This document shows positions 11,441 through 23,472 of a stretch of DNA of 64,000 bases, in pieces. Numbering within the stretch: position 1 is the stretch's first letter; every line of letters begins with the position of its first letter. Location: contig OY829538.1 in the NCBI GenBank assembly GCA_963691705.1, positions 18,936,443-19,000,442 on the forward strand, read 5' to 3'. The stretch comes from Viola odorata (taxonomy: Eukaryota > Streptophyta > Magnoliopsida > Malpighiales > Violaceae). Below the pieces are notes generated by a model. The model did no database searches and was not told where the DNA came from. It was given only the letters and a program-made list of their open reading frames with translations. Position numbers and translations under genes: made by a program.

Positions 11441-12678
11441 TGATAGCAAGTTTCTTGGGCGTGATTTTCTCCTTTATTTTAGCCCTTTTGGGGGCATGAT
11501 TCTACTAATTGACCTTTATTTTCATCTTTATTGCAGATCAGCGCCAAAAGGAGAAAAAGAGCAAAAACATGTATTTTTGAAGGAATTCTTGAGATTTCAA
11601 GCTTCAAGGCCTCGAAGATCAGAGTGTCGTCAAGCCCTCGACACTAACCAGCCCGCGACACCTCTGCATCCATTACTGATCGAAAGCCAAAGAGAGGAAT
11701 CTTCGAAGATCCGCATGGGATTCCATGCGTTTCTAGAAGGTGTCAGGCGCTCTAGAGATTCCAGAATATACCCCTTGAAGGACATGTGTTGTCACGCTCC
11801 TATTGGTTGCTCTCTCTCTCCCCTTAGTTATTTTATCCCCTAGCGGGTTATAGGCCTATTTAAGCATAGTTTTAGGGTTTTTATGGAGGAGGGGACATTA
11901 AGACATCACTCCACTTTTACCTTAATATTAGGGATTTGTTTTCTTGATTTTTGGAGCAGCCGCCGGTTTGTAAAAGGAGCAAGCTTTTCTCCTTTGAACT
12001 ATTGAATCATCTATCAGTTTTCTCTAAACCCTTTTCCCTTTATCATCTTTCATTTTATGCTACTTGTTATCTACTGTTCATATCTATTTATGAGTAGCTA
12101 AATCTCCTTATCTTAGCAAAGGGTGTTTCAAGGGTTGTAAGGATTAGTTAAGAGGCCTAAGCGTGTTTAACACATCTTTATTATCATATTCATTTGCTTG
12201 TCATTTTCTTGTTACTTTCACTTGGGAATGTTAAGGGTTTGATCAACTTTTAGTGTTTCTTTGTGATAATTGTCATCTTAATGGTAATAACTGACGTGAG
12301 GCCACTAAGAGTAATAGACACATAGAGCGGAGAAGTTACTAAAGTGTGATTTCACCAATCTAGGGCATTCGAACGATTAGGGTGCTGCCATGAGCTTGAC
12401 ACGCTAAGGGATATCGTGCCCTAGATATGTCTTACCTCTGCTTCATGGGCATTTTGATTATTGCCTCCCCGCATTCGTGCCTGGGGGGACGGCGAAATGT
12501 CAAGGCTACCTTATAAGTGGAAACAGGGGGTAGCTTCTATCTACGAAGGTAAGTAGGGGGTGTTGAGTGGAAACTAGGCCCCTATAGCATATCTATAGTG
12601 TAAGGATGGAAAATCCTTATGCCGATGATTGACTGGACCTGGAAACAACCCGAGAACACTCCTTGCTAAGATCCCTTC
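11441..12678 (+). repeat. Element A 3' LTR, first part (interrupted by B)
   Basis: Starts TGATAGCAAG. Contains the conserved acceptor-like TTGCAGATC near 11534, a TATA-like TATTTAA at 11857, and the conserved core CCCGCATTCGTGCCTGG near 12470. It runs unbroken to GCTAAGATCCCTTC, where element B is inserted, and continues after B at 23132. LTR length without B is about 1574 bp. Confidence 0.92.
12674..12678. repeat. Target-site duplication of element B, left copy (CCTTC)
   Basis: CCTTC here and at 23132-23136 flank element B exactly; five bases is the usual Ty3/gypsy target duplication. Confidence 0.92.
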
Positions 12679-13117
12679 TGATAGCATGTTTCATGGTCTC
12701 GGTTTTACCCTCTTTTCTAGCCCTTTCGGGGGCTTGATGTTGCTATTTGACCCTTATTCCAATCTTATTTGCAAATTAGCATCAAAAGAGGGAAAAGATC
12801 GAAAAGAAGCAATTTTGGAGCATTTCTGAGGAGTTCCAGTTTCAAGGCCTAGAAGAAAGAACGTTGTCAAGACCTAGACGCGAACCAGACCAGTGCGTTG
12901 TCTCAAGGCCTCGACATTTCTGCATCTTCCGCCAAAGAAAAGCATCTTCAAAGATCCGCACGGAATCCCATGCACTTCCAGAAGGCATCAGGCGTGGTAG
13001 GAATCCTAGAATATTCCCTTTGCAAGGACATGTGCTGTCAAGCCCTCATTGCTCCTATACACATTAATTTGTGCATCTAGGCACCAGGAAAATATTAGTA
13101 TATTTGAGTGACGATCA
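12679..13117 (+). repeat. Element B 5' LTR (internally deleted)
   Basis: 439 bp against 1545 bp for the 3' LTR. Sequence matches the 3' LTR up to CCCTCATTGCTC, then jumps to TACACATTAATTTG near the end. The deletion removes the TATA region and the conserved LTR core, so this copy should lack its promoter. Confidence 0.93.
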
Positions 13118-13122
13118 AATTT

Positions 13123-13140
13123 TGGCATCGTTGCCGGGGA
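13123..13140 (+). promoter_or_regulatory. Element B primer-binding site, tRNA-Asp type
   Basis: TGGCATCGTTGCCGGGGA, separated from the LTR end by AATTT. It is complementary to the 3' end of plant tRNA-Asp(GTC) with one mismatch (A for G at position 5). Element C has the unmutated form. Confidence 0.9.
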
Positions 13141-13172
13141 TTGAACGGTACTAATTTTGTTTTTGTTTTTGC

Positions 13173-15041
13173 ATGACCAGGAGATCTGCCCCCGATCTAC
13201 TCCCTCTAGACCTTGAGTTGACCAGAATAGAAAGAGGACTTCGTAGGCAAGTCCAAGGAACATCTGCTCATCATAGAGTGATCCCCCATCCTGCCCTCGA
13301 CGGATCCCCTTCCAATCTGGCTGACCAGGAGCATCAGTTTTACGTAGACCTAACCTTCCTTCATCGTAACCCCGACCACTCCATACCAAACCATTTCGAT
13401 TTTCCAGCAATGGAAGACCCAGACAACCATGACAATCGTAACAACCGTGAGTGTCGCGAGGACCAACCACCACCACCCCCAGATCAACAAACCATTGATA
13501 ATTTCCATGCAACCCCCGATGTGGCAAGTAGCTGCATTGACTGGCCTAATGTCCCTCATGACTGGACTCTGAAGTCAGCCGTACTTCACCATCTGCCTAC
13601 TTTTCGGGGAGTAGCCAAGGAAAATGCTCTTCGTCATCTCCAACAACTCCACTCTATTTGCGAGGCCATGAAACCCACCAACGTCAGCATTGAGCAAGCC
13701 AAGCTGCGTGCATTCCAGTGGTCTCTCAAAGATGATGCCCTCGACTGGTATTACGACCTTCCCGCAAGATCCATTCATTCTTGGGCAGACATGTCAAAAA
13801 TCTTCATTGAGAAGTATTATCCAACCTCTATCTCCAACACCATGCGCAAGCAACTCGTCTCCATACTTCAGAAGAAAGAGGAGGCTCTAGACCAGTACTG
13901 TGAGAGGTTCCAGAAGATGCAATCTAGCTGTCGAGCTCATAACCTTACCGAGCACGCCCTTGTTTAGTATTTTTGTGAAGGCCTCAAGGCTCATGATAAG
14001 GCGTTGCTCAACGCAGCTGCCGGAGGATCTCTGACTGCTCTCACCCCAATAGCCACTCGAGCAACAATAGAACTCATAGCCAAGAATGCCTCTGACGATC
14101 TTGCCAACAATCCAAGTCAGGAAGCCCAAGTAGCTGCCCTACAGAATCAGATATCATCTCTTACAGGGATGTTCCAGACTTTCATGACCGGACAATCCGC
14201 ACCTGTCAAGGCCTGCCAAATATGCAATTTTGTGGATCACCCCACAGATGCATGCCTCCATATTCCGGATGAAATACAAGTGAATGTTGCTGGCCAATTT
14301 ATTCCAGCCCCTTACGGTCAAAACTACAACCAAGGCTGGAAACAGCAAAATCCAGGATGGGTTCCAATAACTCAACTTTCGGGACCTAGCCATCAACCAC
14401 ACTAGAACCCTTATGGAAATCCCCCTCCTAATATGCCAAATTTTAGACCTCGACCCACATACCATCCTCCAGACCAGACCTTTGTCCATCCTCAGGACCA
14501 GACCTTTGTCCAGACCCCGACTGCTGAAATACCTAAGAATCCCGAGCAGCAGAAAGAAATAGATGAACTTAAGAGGCAAATGAGTGTCATGACTGCCAAA
14601 ATGCAGGAGTTAACAAATCATGGAAGACTACCGCCCCAGACCGAAACAAATCCAAAGCACAATGTTTGCGCAGTAACTTTGTGAAGTGGAACGACCTTGA
14701 ACCCACCTGAGCTTCCAGCCCAAGATGTTGGAAATTCTCCAGAGGCTGAGATCCGACCTAAACCTAGAACGAAGCTCCCCAAAGTCCCTAGATTCATGGA
14801 AGTCAAAGAGGACAGAATCCGCTCTCCCAGAGGCTCACCACGGAATGACCCCAACCCACCAGAATTTACTCAAGAGCACATTCATAAGATTCTCGAGCCC
14901 CCGTTCCCTCACAGATTGGTCAAGGCCAAGAAAGACAAGGAGGATCGAGATATCTTTGAAATGTTCAGTAAAGTGGTTGCTAACATCCCTCTTCTCCAGG
15001 CAGTGAAGAATGTCCCTCGCTATGCCAAATTCCTGAAGTAA
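13173..15041 (+). pseudogene. gag: Element B gag (in-frame stops)
   Basis: Structural protein of the Athila particle. It starts ATGACCAGGAGATCTGC 33 nt after the PBS; element C starts identically at 30871. Capsid region: WTLKSAVLHHLP, FRGVAKENALRHLQ, AFQWSLKDDALDWYYDLP and YYPTSISNTMRKQL, matching plant Retrotrans_gag domains. A zinc knuckle CQICNFVDHPTDAC (CX2CX4HX4C) lies at 14214-14255, followed by a Pro/Gln/Asn-rich linker. There is no separating stop in the design: gag and pol are one frame. Stops at 13965 (TAG), 14403 (TAG), 14682 (TGA) and 15039 (TAA) interrupt it, each explicable by one C-to-T change in CAG, CGA or CAA. No frameshift is seen, so this is the least damaged gag here. Confidence 0.93.
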
Positions 15042-18000
15042 TTATGCACAAACAAAAACAAGTTTGCCGAAGTTAACAAGATCAGCGTAGGGGCCAGCGC
15101 CTCGGCACATATCCAGCGTCGAATCCCTCCGAAATGCAAAGACCAAGGCATGTTCATTATCCCTTGTCGAATCAGCACAGTCGATATTGGCAAGGCCATG
15201 TGTGATCTAGGAGCAGGAATTAATGTCATGCCCTTGATAATCTACCACAGTCTAGGCCTCGAGCCTCTCGTGTCTACAGACCTTGCCATGCAGCTCGCCG
15301 ATCGTTCTGTTATCTACCCCGAGGGGATCATCAAGGATGTCTTAGTCCAAGTGGGAGAATTCTTATTCCCTGCGGATTTCTATGTGATTGCAATGGAAAA
15401 CGAAGACTCCACCAAGTCTACAGATGTTCTTCTAGGCCGCCCATTTCTGGCCACCACCCGAGCAAAGATTGATGTTCATGATGCCACCATCTCTCTCGAC
15501 TTTGATGGAGATATCATCAAATTCAATATGCTAGAAGCCATGCGATACCCCTCTGAATTCTCTAGTGTGAATTATGTTGATATTGTTGACCCCATTATAG
15601 GGGAGATTGATGAAATGTATTCTAGTGACCCCTTGCATTCTACCCTTGACAGGAGTCTGACTCCCGCTCTTCTAGATGTCGTGGCCTCGACACTTCCCAT
15701 TCCACCTGAATTACACTCTATCGTCGCTACCCTAGAAGAATGCGTTGTTACTCAGCATGAGTCCCCGAAGCAGTCTCCTGAATATCCAGGCCATGTTAAG
15801 TTATCTCCCTCTATTGATCAGGCTCCAGCCCTAGATCTGAAGCCATTGCCTTCCCATTTGAAGTATGGTTATCTAGGCCCCGATAACTCTCTGTCTGTCA
15901 TTATCTCCAACAAGCTCAAGGACCCCAAGGAGTCCAAGCTGGTTTCCTTGCTGAATAACTTCAGACAAGCCATAGGATGGGCCATTGCAGACATCAAGGG
16001 CTTGTCCCCAGCGTTATGCACACACCACATCCATCTAGAAGACGCGAGCAAGACCATCCGCCAGCCTCAGCGTCGACTGAATCCACCAATGATGGAAGTC
16101 ATGAAGAAAGAGATTCTCAAGCTGCTAGATGTAGGAGTTATCTACCCCATCTCAGATAGCCCATGGGTCATCCCTATCCAGGTCGTGCCCAAGAAAATAG
16201 GCATAACCATCACCATCGGTCAAGATGGGGAATCCATTCCTACCCGGATCCAGAATGGGTGGAGAGTGTGTATTAACTACCGCCGATTGAATGCCACTAC
16301 TAGGAAAGATCATTTCCCCCTGCCCTTCATCGATCAGATGCTAGAACGTCTAGCCGGGAAAACCCACTATTGCTGTCTAGACGGTTACTCCGGTTTCCAT
16401 CAGATCCCAGTTGCTCCTGAAGACCAGGAAAAGACCACCTTTACCTGCCCTTTAGGGACCTTCGCGTATATATGCATACCCTTCGGCCTGTGTAACGCCC
16501 CTGCTACTTTTCAACGTTGTATGGTCAGCATTTTCTTTGAACTAGTTGAGAATGGAATCGAGGTCTTCATGGATGACTTCACTGTCTATGGGAATTCTTT
16601 TGAGGAATGCATGAGCAACCTGAAAAAATGTCTAGAGCGTTGCATGGAGACAAATCTTGTCCTAAATTTTGAGAAATGTCACTTCATGGTGGATCGAGCC
16701 CTGGTACTTGGTCATGTCATCTCGACCAAGGGAATTGAGGTTGACAAAGCCAAGATCGAAGTGATAGAATCTTTGCCCTACCCCTCCTGCGTCCGAGATG
16801 TTAGATCTTTTCTAGGCCACGCCGGTTTCTACCGACGGTTCATTAAGGATTTTTCCAAAATCGCTCAACCAATGTGTCAACTGCTCTAGAAGGACGCACC
16901 CTTTGATTTCAGTGAGGCCTGCAAAGCCGCTTTTGATCTTCTCAAAGACAAACTTATCTCGGCTCTGATTATTCGTGCCCCCTATTGGACACTACCTTTC
17001 GAGGTCATGTGTGATGCCAGTAATCAGGCCCTAGGTGCCATTTTGGGTCAGAAGAAGGATAAAGAGACCCATGTTATTTACTATGCTTCCAAGCTACTAG
17101 ACCCGGCCCAGCAGAATTACACAACCACAGAGAAAGAACTCCTGGCCGTAGTCTATGCCCTAGATAAATTCAGGCAATATCTCCTAAGCACCCATGTCCT
17201 CGTCTACTCAGACCATTCTGGCCTTCGGTGTTTGTTGACCAAGGCTGATGCCAAACCACGACTTATTCGTTGGATCCTGCTCCTGCAAGAATTTGACATC
17301 GCTATCAAAGATAAGGCAGGAAGAGAAAACCTCGTGGCAGACCACTTGAGCAGACTTCCAGCCCAAGAAGATAATTCTCTTGAGCCAATCCGAGATACCT
17401 TTCCAGACGAGCAATTATGTCTAGCCCAGGCTATTTATTCCCCATGGTTTTCCGATATTGCAAACTTTTGTGCTATTGGCACTTACCCAGCTGATGTCGC
17501 CCCTTCCGAATCCAACAAAATCAGAAGGCAAGCCAAATACTACATTTGGGACAGCCCCTATCTGTGGAAGCACTGTTCGTATCAAATAATTCGTAGATGT
17601 GTAACCATGGACGAGGTGCCCTCGATCCTTAAATTCTGTCATTCAGAAGGAGGCCATTTCACGACCAAGAAAACTGCCCTGAAGGTCCTAGAAGCTGGTT
17701 TGTACTGGCCCACCATTTTCAAGGATAGTTACATGTATTGCGCTTCGTGCCCCCGATGTCAGGTCACTGGAAATATCGGGGCCAGGAATCAGATGCCCTT
17801 GACAAACATTATCACTTGCAAGATCTTCGATATCTGGGGTATAGATTTTATGGGCCCCTTTCCCAACTCCTTTGGCAACATCTACATCCTTCTAGCCGTC
17901 GATTATGTTTCCAAATGGGTCGAGGCCAAAGCCACTCGAACGGACGATTCTAAGGTGGTCGTGAATTTTCTCCGCACCAATATCTTCAACAGGTTTGGTA

Positions 18001-18090
18001 CACCTAGAGCACTCATCAGCGATAGGGGTACCCACTTCTGCAACCAAGTCGTAACCTCGCTCTTGACAAAGTATGGAGTCCACACCGGTG
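15042..18090 (+). pseudogene. pol: Element B protease-RT-RNaseH-integrase, integrase end deleted
   Basis: Continues in the gag frame. Protease active site CDLGAGINVMPL at 15200. RT: DHFPLPFIDQMLERL (16309), LDGYSGFHQIPVAPEDQEKT, and FMDDFTVYG (16566), the catalytic Asp pair. RNase [16 protein letters not shown] (17007) and [17 protein letters not shown]. Integrase: HHCC zinc region with CASCPRCQ (17740-17763), [10 protein letters not shown] (17836, first catalytic Asp) and [10 protein letters not shown] (18019, second Asp). Coding sequence then stops at KYGV (~18084) and jumps to the env-like N-terminus; the [11 protein letters not shown] segment with the catalytic Glu is gone. One in-frame stop, TAG at 16887 (from CAG). 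Compared with element C, roughly 1.4 kb (integrase end plus spacer) was deleted. Confidence 0.93.
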
Positions 18091-19870
18091 GACGACGATC
18101 TAGAGGTTACAGGCTCTATTCCCCCCACCTCGACCACTACTAGATGCGGCCATGTAGTGAAACTCCCCCCAGGGTCATCCACTGCCAAGTCCACAACCAA
18201 ATCTAAGTCTAAAACACCCGCTCCATCCGCCAAAAAGCTCCCCCTTGACGCAACTGTCGACCATTTTCTAACCCCTGAGCCTGCCCTAACTGTTGAGGAA
18301 GTCCTCAAGGACATCCTGGTATCAGATGAAGAAGCTGAGGCCATGGAGGAGCAGGCTGAGCCGTTTCATGACCAAGATGACGATGATTTCGAGGCCATGG
18401 AGGAGGGCACTGGAGAAAGTGGAGAGGCAGAAGGCAACGAAGCAGACCAAGAAGATGAAGATCTCAAGGCCTAGAAAGCTGCGGAGGAGGCAGAGAAGAA
18501 GCAAAAAGCAGCCGCTACAAAGTCAGCAGCCAATAAGGCAAATCTAAGGATCCGGCCAAAGCGGAGCAGCCGGTTGTGGTTGACACACTAGTGAGCCAGA
18601 AGAGGAAACTTTCATCCTCCACCGCAGGGAAGCCCTTGACCTCCAAGAAGCCTCGGGCCCTCGAAACGGATGATGATGTCGAGGCCGAGACTCCAGCATC
18701 TTCCTCTGTTCCCAGATCCAACTCCCAGCAGGTGACTTCTGACCTTTCCTCGCCTCATGAATGGATAGTGTTTAATGATAAGTCGTCCCTAGATAAGTTG
18801 AACATGCTGAATTCTAAGGGCGTTAGCTCCTGTGCGCGCCTGGATTTTGATTTTCTTGCTAAAATGGGTATCGAGTCTAAAGTCAGGGAGTATGTGGCCA
18901 ATATTGGTTGGGAATCTCTGTTCTATCTGGAACACCCGACCTTTATTGAGCTTTCCCTCGAGTTTTTCACCACATTCTGGGTGGATGGTACTTTTAGGCC
19001 CAAGGGTAAGGTCGGTCCGAACTCTTCCACCCCTGGTCTCATAAACCTTAGATTAGCTAACAAGTGGGAGCATCTGACCCTTGGGCAATTTAATCGCTGG
19101 TTAGGATTTGTAATGAATGATGAATTGAATACTCCCCTGTATAAGAATTCTTTGACTGTTATACCTTCTGTTTTTTATGCTAATGCTGCTTTCCATGAGC
19201 TCACTAATAAACTCGCTGCTAAGTATGACCCTAAGGGTAGTAAGGCCCATGAAATCGTTGATCCTGCCTTGCGTATCCTGCACAGGTATCTGGCCCTTAC
19301 CTTTTCGGCACGTTTTGGTTCCTCAGGACAGATATCTGTGCAGGAACTTTTCTTTTTATGGTGCATGAAACACAAACGTAGGGTTAATCTTAGTTTTTGG
19401 GTATCTTCGGGTGTTTTGCATGTGCTAAATGGTAACCGTGGACCTATTTTTGGGTCGCTTATCTCCTTACTTACTGTGAAAATGCGTGAAATTGACCTGT
19501 ATGCTAGTAATCTTTCTGAGCCCCTGGCATTCAAGGATTTGGATATCTGAACCTTGGATGTCATGGGCCATTTATGTATCTCACGAGGTGTAGTGAGTTT
19601 TTATCCAGGTTGTGCCCCCGCAGCAGAGAAGGTTTTCGGGATCAAGAACGGGGGAATCTTTGACTATCCAGATCTCTCGAATCCCCGTTCCACTTTGATC
19701 CCTCCAGCCCTCGAAAAGCAAGCACCCCAAGCCGACACGACTCGTCAAGCCCAGAATGCGGCAGCAACAAGCCAGCCCCCGACTCCCCTCCTTGTCTACC
19801 ACCCCACTCAGACGCGACTCCTCAGGCTTTGACGGTTGAAGTTGCCCGGGGCAATTTGCCACCCCAGTAA
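18086..19870 (+). pseudogene. Element B env-position ORF, fused after integrase deletion
   Basis: Homologous to the env-like ORFs of A and C. It begins mid-protein with [15 protein letters not shown] and [13 protein letters not shown], then an acidic stretch, then KKRKLS-like basic sequence (from 18576). The conserved domain follows: NSKGVSSCARLDFDF, IGWESLFYLEHPTF, ELFFLWCMKHKRRVNL and EPLAFKDLD. The true start is lost with the deletion, and the reading frame differs from that of the upstream integrase, so no fusion protein is made. A stop at 18472 (TAG), a frameshift near 18545, a TGA at 19548 and a frameshift near 19810 break it. The homologous end NLPPQ-stop is at 19868. Confidence 0.88.
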
Positions 19871-21586
19871 CCCCCCCGAACAATTCCACTTCTCTAGCCC
19901 CCGAAAAGGGCTCTGAATAATTTTAATGCTTTCTATTATTTCGGATTGTACTGTCCTTATATTTCTTGAACTCCTTTTATTTGCTCTCCCCGCATTGAGG
20001 ACAATGCGCTGCCTAAGTGTGGGGAGGGAATTATTTATGCACTTCGCCTGCATGATTGCATGTTTATTTTTACATTTGTTGCATGATTGCATGTTTTTCG
20101 GATTTTATTTTTAGCCATGCTAGGAAAGTTTCCCACTGCCAGTTTTCAAATCCTCATTTCTGGCATACGTTTTTAAACTTTTGATGCATAGGAGAAGCAT
20201 GGCATTCATCGCATCTGCACCTGAACATGCATTTTCTAGACCTGTTAGCCCTTATATCCGATCTTACCCTAGACACCAGTAGTCACAAATTTGATCCCGT
20301 GAGTATTTTTTAGCTTCATGCCCTTTATTCATGTGTGAAAATGCTTAGCTAGGCGCAGTCTAGGTTTGCATAATATCCCTGGGTATAGTCACTATTAGGA
20401 CATGGGAAAGCTTTGATTCGACGGAAAATTTCGCATCAATGTCTCTCTCTTTCTTTTCTCCCCTTCATTTCTCTTCTCTTTTCGAGCCCCCAACATTCCC
20501 CTTCCTTTCATATTCTTTCCTGACCATTTGTATTTCCTTGATCTTTTTCTTTGGCAGGTGAGGTAGCAATTATTGAGGGTAACGTCGAGGGCTAGACACC
20601 TAAAGTGCGCAGACAAGTTCAAGTGTGGGGAAGCGAACAAAAGCAAAAGACTTTAAAACAGAAAGTTGAGACCTAGGGCAAGAAAAAGCAGAAAAATCGA
20701 GAAAAAAATCCTCAAGACATTTCGAGCCCTAGATCATTCAAAGAAATCGATCCCCAGAAGCGTTCAAGTGTGGGGAAATCAAAGAAGTCACTATCGATGC
20801 TAGAAGCAGCTATAGGGCAAGCTCATAACGAAAAATTCAAGAGCTTCATGCCCCCTCTCCAGTTTCTTCTAAAATATATATATATATATATATATAATAA
20901 TTTAAATTTTAAAATAGAGGGGGCACCAACTGAACTTCCAAGAAAAGCATCCGAATCCGAAGCCTCAGCAAGGACGTTCTCCAACCCTCGAAAGAAGATC
21001 TTTGTCTAGTCCCCGAATCATCAACGTGCCCTCGATGAAAGCTGCCTTGCCACTTCATTTTTTTTTACAAAGCCAAAGAATCCATCCAGGTTTTACCTGG
21101 TTCTTTCTCTTCCTTCCTTCTTTTCTCTCCCTACCTCTCTCCTAATCATCCCTCTTCCACATTTCTAGCTCATTGCACCCCTTTTCTTTCTCTTTGCTGA
21201 TGCGTTGTTTTTCTGATCGTTGATTGCCCATGCTTGTGTTCTACAGTACTCGGATTGACGTGCAAACTATGCATGTGTTGTGTTATTTGCATTCTTGAGT
21301 GATAGCCTAAACACTTGTTTTATTCTGAGTATGAGTGCAAATACATATCTTTGTGAGGACTGCTGGTGAATAGGCTGGGTCTGGGAAAGTCTGGTTGGTA
21401 GGGTCGTTATTCTATCAGCCAGATGTAGGTGCTTTTCTAGGTCTGGATTTGTTCTGGTTAGGTGTGGCCTGTCAGATGTCATGCCGATTCTGTGTGTTGG
21501 GTGTTGATTATGTATGTTATTAGATGAGGTGGTTTTCCAATTTTGGTTATGCTCGAGGGCGAGCATAGGGGCAGTGTGGGAATGTT
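19871..21586 (+). other. Element B 3' UTR with hairpins and PPT-like tract
   Basis: Hairpin 1 is perfect (CGCATTG-AGGA-CAATGCG, 19991-20008) and is followed by TAAGTGTGGGGAGGG. Further AAGTGTGGGGA motifs lie near 20617 and 20765. An AT microsatellite lies at 20873-20897, and pyrimidine tracts follow. Hairpin 2 (ATGCTCG-AGGG-CGAGCAT) is at 21549-21566 and is followed by GGGGCAGTGTGGGAATGTT just before the LTR. Confidence 0.8.
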
Positions 21587-23131
21587 TGATAGCACGTTTC
21601 ATGGTCTCGGTTTTACCCTCTTTTCTAGCCCTTTCGGGGGCTTGATGTTGCTATTTGACCCTTATTCTAATCTTATTTGCAGATTAGCATCAAAAGAGGG
21701 AAAAGATTGAAAAGAAGCAATTTTGGAGCATTTCTGAGGAGTTCCAGTTTCAAGGCCTAGAAGAAAGAACGTTGTCAAGACCTCGATGTGAACCAGACCA
21801 GTGCGCTGTCTCAAGGCCTCTACATTTCTGCATCTTCCGCCAAAGAAAAGGATCTTCAAAGATCCGCACGGAATCCCATGCGCTTCCAGAAGGCATCAGG
21901 CGTGGTAGGAATCCCAGAATATTCCCTTTGCAAGGACATGTGCTGTCAAGCCCTCATTGCTCTTAGCTGTTTTATCTCCTAGCTAGTATTAGGCTATATA
22001 AGCATAGTGTTAGGGTTTTTGTAAGGACGGTTGTCCTAGGATATTTTCTTACATCAATTTCAGCGCTTATTTTCAGGGGATCTTCTCCTCTTGTCATCAA
22101 GAACAGCCTTTGACTCAAGTTCCCTCTTCGATTATTAATTAATCTATCGGTTTCTTCTACTCCCTTTTTATTCTCTTTGTTATTGCATGATTATATATAC
22201 CTACTGTTTATATTATAGTATGAGTAGCTAAATACCCCCCTTCTTATTGAAGGGTGTTTCAGGGGTTGTAGGGTTTGGCTAAGAGGTCTAATGCATGCTT
22301 AATATATTCTCTTGTAACACACAATTGTTTACCGTTTTAATTCCATGCTTGTCTAGAAATGTTAAGAGTCTGATCACCTGTTGATGTTTCTGCATGAGTA
22401 GTGTCATTTCCAGGGTTATACCTGACGCGAAGCCCTAGAATAGTAGTAGACACCTAGCGGAGGTAGCGCGAGAGACCTCTGTCTAGGGGTAAACAATTAT
22501 CTAGGGTATGGGATACGGGTCTGACAAGCCGAGCTATCGCGCCCTAGATCTATCTTACCTCCCCTTCATGGGCGTTCTGAGTTTGGCCTCCCCGCATTCG
22601 TGCCTGGGAGGATGGCGGAACGTCAAGGTCACCTCATATGTGGAAACGGGGGGTGAATTTTATCTAAGAAGGTAAGCAGGGGATGCGGTGCGGAAACGCG
22701 GTCCCTATAGCAGGTCTGTACCTGAGTTTAGAATATCTTTATGCCAATGACTAGCCAACCTAGAAGACAATCCAAAGGAACACCTTTTGCTAAGATCTCT
22801 TCCTATCTGATTCATATCTCTTTTATTACTTTTCTAGTCCTCGATCTGTTTATATTTCTTGCCCTGGATTACATCTTATTTTCGAGCCCCAGATAATTAC
22901 TTTACAATTCTATTTTGTTAGCTCCCATACTCTGCGTTGATTAATTCATTAATCAACATAAAACCCCCGCGTAGTGTTACTTGGTTTCGATCTGTTGCAT
23001 GTTCCCTTGTCATACATCTTCATCAACGTTTTATTCCTTCAATCTCTGTGGTTCGACCCTGTCTTGCCCTGTACACATTAATTTGTGCATCTAGGCACCA
23101 GGAAAATATTAGTATATTTGAGTGACGATCA
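21587..23131 (+). repeat. Element B 3' LTR (full length, 1545 bp)
   Basis: TGATAGCACG to GACGATCA. Landmarks: TTGCAGATTAGC near 21678; TATATAA at 21995 followed by GCATAGTGTTAGGG (likely transcription start region); GGGTGTTTCAGGGGTTGTAG near 22250; core CCCGCATTCGTGCCTGGGAGG near 22591; GTTCGACCCTGTCTTGCCCTG near the end. Confidence 0.95.
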
Positions 23132-23472
23132 CCTTCCTATCTGAATCTTTATTTGCCTTAACTATCTTTATTTACTTTCGTGCCCTTGCCAGTATTTTAG
23201 TATCTTGCCTCCGATTGTGTTTTACTTTCGTGACCTTGATATCTGTTTTAATTATTTGTCTTGTTAGCTACCACATATGCGTTGATTAATTATATTAATC
23301 AACATAAACCCCCTAGTGTTACTTTTATATTTAGCTGCATTTACTCTCTATCGTACATTGAAACTGATTTCTTATTCCTTCAATCTCTGTGGTTCGACCC
23401 TGTCTTACCCTTTACACATTTTATTTGTGCATTTAGGCATCAGAAAATATTATTACATTTGAGTGACGATCA
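23132..23472 (+). repeat. Element A 3' LTR, second part, with B's right CCTTC duplication
   Basis: CCTTC (23132-23136) repeats the base pairs left of B. Then CTATCTGAATC and the LTR tail, including GTTCGACCCTGTCTTACCC, end at GAGTGACGATCA (23472). Downstream begins minus-strand gag of element D, without a recognisable duplication partner because A's 5' end is lost. Confidence 0.92.

Larger units (their letters stand above)
3289..12678 (+). mobile_element. Element A: 5'-truncated Athila-type Ty3/gypsy element
   Basis: In order: end of gag, protease, reverse transcriptase, RNase H, integrase (to 7206), a pyrimidine-rich spacer, an env-position ORF (to 9709), a 1.7-kb 3' UTR with two hairpins and a PPT-like tract, and a 3' LTR starting TGATAGCAAG at 11441. 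The LTR continues at 23132-23472 beyond nested element B. The 5' LTR, primer site and most of gag are missing; upstream lies fragment X. Numerous stops and frame changes make it inactive. Confidence 0.9.
12679..23131 (+). mobile_element. Element B: complete Athila-type Ty3/gypsy element nested in A's 3' LTR
   Basis: Both LTRs start TGATAGCA and end GACGATCA. The primer site, gag-pol, env-like ORF and PPT are in the canonical order, and 5-bp duplications CCTTC flank it. The interrupted sequence on either side is homologous to B's own LTR (GCTAAGATCTCTTCCTATC at 22797), which confirms insertion into a related LTR. Damage seen: a ~1.1-kb deletion in the 5' LTR, five in-frame stops in gag-pol, and a deletion that removes the end of integrase. 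Confidence 0.95.

Noticed and set aside
13123..13140. A different primer tRNA for element B
   Set aside because: The single mismatch to the tRNA-Asp site is best explained by mutation, since the rest of the 18 nt and the sister element C match tRNA-Asp.
18070..18474. Integrase-env fusion protein in element B
   Set aside because: The joined parts are in different reading frames.
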